Assembly (NCBI RefSeq): GCF_014960965.1
Contig: NZ_CP063169.1
Coordinates: 1,397,581-1,461,580, forward strand
From: Ruania alkalisoli
GTDB lineage: Bacteria > Actinomycetota > Actinomycetes > Actinomycetales > Beutenbergiaceae
DNA: 64,000 bases
Direction of reading: 5' to 3'
Shown: in pieces, positions 61,612-64,000 of the stretch
Layout of the letters: every line of letters starts with the position of its first letter
Position numbering within the stretch: position 1 is the stretch's first letter
Notes under the pieces: generated by a model
Databases searched by the model: none
The model's input: the letters and a program-made list of their open reading frames with translations, nothing else
Told to the model about the DNA's origin: nothing
Made by a program: the position numbers and the translations under genes

Positions 61612-62548
61612 AGGTCACCCACCTGCGCTGTCCGATCAGCTGGATCACCGTTACGGCGAGCACCAGCAGGAACAGCAGCCAGGACAGCGCCGAGGCCTCT
61701 CCGGCCGAGCTGTACCGGAACGTCAGGTCGTAGATCTGCTGCACCACCACGGTGCTGGAGCCGGCCGGCCCGCCCCCGGTCATCGCATAGACCTGGTCGA
61801 ACACCTGGAAGCCGTTGATCAGCGAGATGACCACGACGAAGAAAGTGGAGGGGGATAGCAGCGGCAGGGTGATGTTCAGCAGCCGCCGGAATCGCCCGGC
61901 GCCGTCGATCATGGCCGCTTCCTGCACATCGGTGGGGATCGCCTGCAGCCCCGCGAGCAGGATGATCATGACGAACCCGAGGTCCTTCCACGCCGAGGCG
62001 AGGATGATCGAGGGCATCGCCCAATACGGGTCGGTCCACCAGCCGGGCCCATCGATCCCCAGCCCGCCGAGCATCGCGTTCACCACGCCCACCGACGGGT
62101 TCAGCAGCCACCGCCACACCAGCGCCACCACGATCCAGCTGGTCACCACCGGCAGGAAGTAGATCCCGCGGAGCAGGTTCCGGGCCGGGATGAGACTGTT
62201 CAGGGCCAGCGCCAGGGCGAGCCCGCCGATGTAGACCAGCGGCAGATATCCGACGACGTAGTACAGCGTGTTCGCGAACACTCGGCGGGTGGCGTCATCA
62301 GTGAGCAGGGTGGCGTAGTTCTCCAGTCCGACCCACTCCATCACCCCGATCAGGTTCCACGAGTGCAGGCTTGTCCAGAAGGCGCCGATCATCGGGTAGA
62401 TCGTGAATGCCAGCAGCGGCAGGGCGCTGGGCAGCAGGAACGCCAGCACGGTCAGGGTGTAGCGCAGCCGGCTGCCGCGCCTGGTGCGCCGAGGCGGCGG
62501 GAGTGGGCGCGTGGTGCGCGAGATCCCGACGGCGGAGGGTGCAGTCAT
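61604..62548 (-). CDS. Sugar ABC importer permease (MalF-like)
   Basis: 314 residues, six membrane segments after a Pro/Arg-rich N-terminal cytosolic arm (TTRPLPPPRRTRRGSRLRY). EAA loop IPTDVQEAAMIDGAGRFRRL followed by ITLPLLSPSTF. ATG 62548 has GGAG 9 bases before; it lies only 4 bp after the ROK gene stop, so the regulator is cotranscribed. Confidence 0.92.
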   Translation of the reverse strand: MTAPSAVGISRTTRPLPPPRRTRRGSRLRYTLTVLAFLLPSALPLLAFTIYPMIGAFWTSLHSWNLIGVMEWVGLENYATLLTDDATRRVFANTLYYVVGYLPLVYIGGLALALALNSLIPARNLLRGIYFLPVVTSWIVVALVWRWLLNPSVGVVNAMLGGLGIDGPGWWTDPYWAMPSIILASAWKDLGFVMIILLAGLQAIPTDVQEAAMIDGAGRFRRLLNITLPLLSPSTFFVVVISLINGFQVFDQVYAMTGGGPAGSSTVVVQQIYDLTFRYSSAGEASALSWLLFLLVLAVTVIQLIGQRRWVTYA

Positions 62549-62552
62549 CGCC

Positions 62553-63797
62553 TCACGCTCCGTTCCCGGCGGGGCTGGCTGTGCTTGTTGCGCCGGCAGG
62601 TGTCTCGCCGATGGCGAGGCGCTCGCGGACGAGGCGACCCTGCTCACCGGAACGGCCGACGGCGTCGAATGGGGTGGACAGCACCAGGGCTGCGGCACCC
62701 TGGGCCCACCGGTCGTCCTGCCACGTCTCGACCGTGACGGGCACGTGCCGGGTGTGCGGGATGAGCGCGGCGCGGAAGGCGGGTTCGAATCCGGCCTGCC
62801 AATGAGTCCAGGCGGTGACGCCTTCGCCGAGCACGATCACGGCCTCCGGGTCGAGCAGGTTGACGACCCCGGCGAGGGTGCGGCCGAGGTGGGTTCCGGC
62901 GCTGCGGTAGATGTCCACGGCGATCGGGTCGCCGGAGTCGGCGCTGGCGCGCAGGGCATCGATCTCGGCGCCCGCGGGCAGCAGCCCGGCGGTGGCGGCC
63001 TGGCGCAGCAGGGCGCGTTCGCTGATCAGGGTCTCCAGGCAGCCGGTGCTCCCGCACACGCATGCAGGCCCGTCGGTCAGGACGGGCATGTGGCCCAGTT
63101 CGCCGGCACCTCCGCGCCAGCCGCGCAGCACGTCGCCGTCGGTGATGAGGCCGGCACCGATGCCGGTGCCGATGGTGACCACGAGGGCATGCCCCAGCCC
63201 GCGGCCGCTGCCGTAGAGCGCCTCGGCCATGGCGAGGGCGTTGACGTTGTTCTCCACCAGGACGGGAAGATCCACCGCGCGGCGAAGCGTCTCTCCGACC
63301 GGTACGCGCATCCAGCCGAGCTGGGTGGAGTCCACGGTGCCCGCGTCCTGCTCGTCGACGGTGCCGGGTACGCCGACGCCGATGCCGAGCAGCGGGCCGG
63401 GGGCGCACTCGGCGATGAACGACACGGTGATGCCGGCCAGGTCGCTGAGCGCCGTTCCGGCCGCTGCGTCATAGGGGCGCGTGGCGGACCGGTGGACGGT
63501 GCCGTCGATACCGACTTCGACGAGGGTGATGTGGTCGGCCACGACCTTGATCCCGATCGCGCGCCCGCTCTCGGCCGCCAGCCCGAGCAGCCGGGCCGGG
63601 CGTCCGCCCTGGGAGGGGGAGTGGTCCAGCTCGGTGAGCAGACCGTCGGTGATGAGCCGCTTGGTCGCTCCGGTGATGAGCGCGGGGGAGACGCTCAGTG
63701 CGCGGGCCAGTTCAGCACGGGACGTGGGTCCGTGTGCGCCAATGTGTGCGAGCACCGCTGAGCGGGTCACATCGGTGCGTGCCGCCGTCCGAGCCAA
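62553..63797 (-). CDS. ROK-family transcriptional repressor
   Basis: 414 residues from a TTG start at 63797 preceded by AAAGGAG at 7 bases. N-terminal winged HTH (SRAELARALSVSPALITGATKRLI) is fused to a ROK sugar-kinase-like domain: IGIGVGVPGTVDEQ, VENNVNALAMAEA, TIGTGIGAGLI and the zinc site GHMPVLTDGPACVCGSTGCLE (His, CxCGxxGCxE). This makes it a NagC/XylR-type repressor rather than a kinase. It heads the operon it probably controls, with an inverted repeat in the ribosome-site region. Confidence 0.93.
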   Translation of the reverse strand: MARTAARTDVTRSAVLAHIGAHGPTSRAELARALSVSPALITGATKRLITDGLLTELDHSPSQGGRPARLLGLAAESGRAIGIKVVADHITLVEVGIDGTVHRSATRPYDAAAGTALSDLAGITVSFIAECAPGPLLGIGVGVPGTVDEQDAGTVDSTQLGWMRVPVGETLRRAVDLPVLVENNVNALAMAEALYGSGRGLGHALVVTIGTGIGAGLITDGDVLRGWRGGAGELGHMPVLTDGPACVCGSTGCLETLISERALLRQAATAGLLPAGAEIDALRASADSGDPIAVDIYRSAGTHLGRTLAGVVNLLDPEAVIVLGEGVTAWTHWQAGFEPAFRAALIPHTRHVPVTVETWQDDRWAQGAAALVLSTPFDAVGRSGEQGRLVRERLAIGETPAGATSTASPAGNGA

Positions 63798-63798
63798 T

Positions 63799-63824
63799 CT
63801 TCACTCCTTTGTTAAGTGGTGAAG
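63799..63824. promoter_or_regulatory. Inverted repeat over the ROK gene leader
   Basis: CTTCAC (63799-63804) and GTGAAG (63819-63824) flank 14 A/T-richer bases and overlap the AAAGGAG ribosome site of the ROK gene. A plausible autorepressor site. Confidence 0.4.
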
Positions 63825-63939
63825 AAAGAGTAGACAGATGTCTGCGGTGTGGTCAAGCGGTGGGGGTGGTGGACGGGCGAGGGCTCGTCGATCAGAGTTT
63901 CAGAGCGCCCAGGTCCGAGCCGGTGCTGGGCTCAGGGGC

Positions 63940-64000
63940 TCAGGCGTCCGCGGACCCCTCGCGATAGATCTTTGCGCGGGCGATCCGGCCGTCCCGCAGG
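63940..64000 (-). CDS. 3' end of a probable SnoaL/NTF2-like gene (partial)
   Basis: The minus strand ends in the stop TGA (63942-63940) preceded by 19 open codons reading LRDGRIARAKIYREGSADA. The pattern L-R-D-G-R/K-I-x-R-x-x-x-Y is the last strand of SnoaL-like (nuclear transport factor 2 fold) proteins. Only this fragment is inside the window, so family assignment is tentative. Confidence 0.5.
   Translation of the reverse strand, partial: LRDGRIARAKIYREGSADA

Noticed and set aside
1-64000. tRNA, rRNA, insertion sequence, integrase or prophage genes
   Set aside because: None was recognised in any gap or frame; a covariance-model or transposase search could overturn this.

Overview
The window is a high-GC actinobacterial chromosome segment. 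The gene content points to Micrococcales or a close relative: a pdtaS/whiB1 pair in the order known from mycobacteria, a long fused PutA, sugar importers without their own ATPases (as in species that share one ATPase among several importers), and several genes whose start codon lies 6-8 bases after a TAnnnT -10 box, which suggests leaderless transcripts. No rRNA, tRNA, CRISPR array, insertion sequence or phage gene was seen. The genus cannot be fixed from sequence reading alone. No stretch without a gene exceeds 300 bases.

Left part (1-14.9 kb): an accessory sugar-acid catabolic island. It holds a partial FAD oxidoreductase, three unrelated sugar-acid dehydratases (RspA/ManD-like, glucarate-dehydratase-like and IlvD/Edd-type), two SDR dehydrogenases, a zinc alcohol dehydrogenase, an RraA/HMG-aldolase-like lyase, an FAH-family hydrolase, an OsmC protein, two IclR regulators and pyruvate phosphate dikinase. 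The enzymes fit non-phosphorylating routes that dehydrate sugar acids, oxidise the 2-keto-3-deoxy product, cleave it to pyruvate, and return pyruvate to PEP. A strong 13-bp-arm inverted repeat sits between the first dehydratase and its IclR gene.

15-33 kb: mainly housekeeping genes. These are bifunctional putA, a Nudix CoA pyrophosphatase, a DrrA-type ABC exporter with two permeases, an AlkZ-like DNA glycosylase, the methionine importer metQ-metN-metI, the sensor kinase pdtaS convergent with whiB1, and a large FHA-FtsK/EccC-like ATPase with no visible type VII secretion partners.

33-41 kb: stress genes (Rho_N-type small protein, general-stress SDR), then an aldo/keto reductase, a LacI regulator, a CUT1 sugar importer (binding protein and two permeases) and a DHDPS-family lyase. 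The same 15-bp near-palindrome lies before the aldo/keto reductase (inverted) and before the binding-protein gene, which defines a probable local LacI regulon.

40.6-56 kb: an FtsX/MacB-type ABC exporter beside a NarL-type two-component system; a 1023-residue surface beta-helix protein with four exact 24-bp repeats and an MPDTG anchor; an SRAP (HMCES/YedK) protein; an SRPBCC protein; a GNAT acetyltransferase; a formylglycine-generating enzyme with both active-site cysteines; small conserved genes; and a VapBC toxin-antitoxin pair with a clear palindromic operator.

56-63.8 kb: an alpha-glucoside operon on the minus strand, in order ROK repressor, two permeases, binding protein, 14-bp hairpin, GH15-like glucosidase, GH31 alpha-glucosidase. 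The window ends in the last codons of a probable SnoaL/NTF2-like gene.
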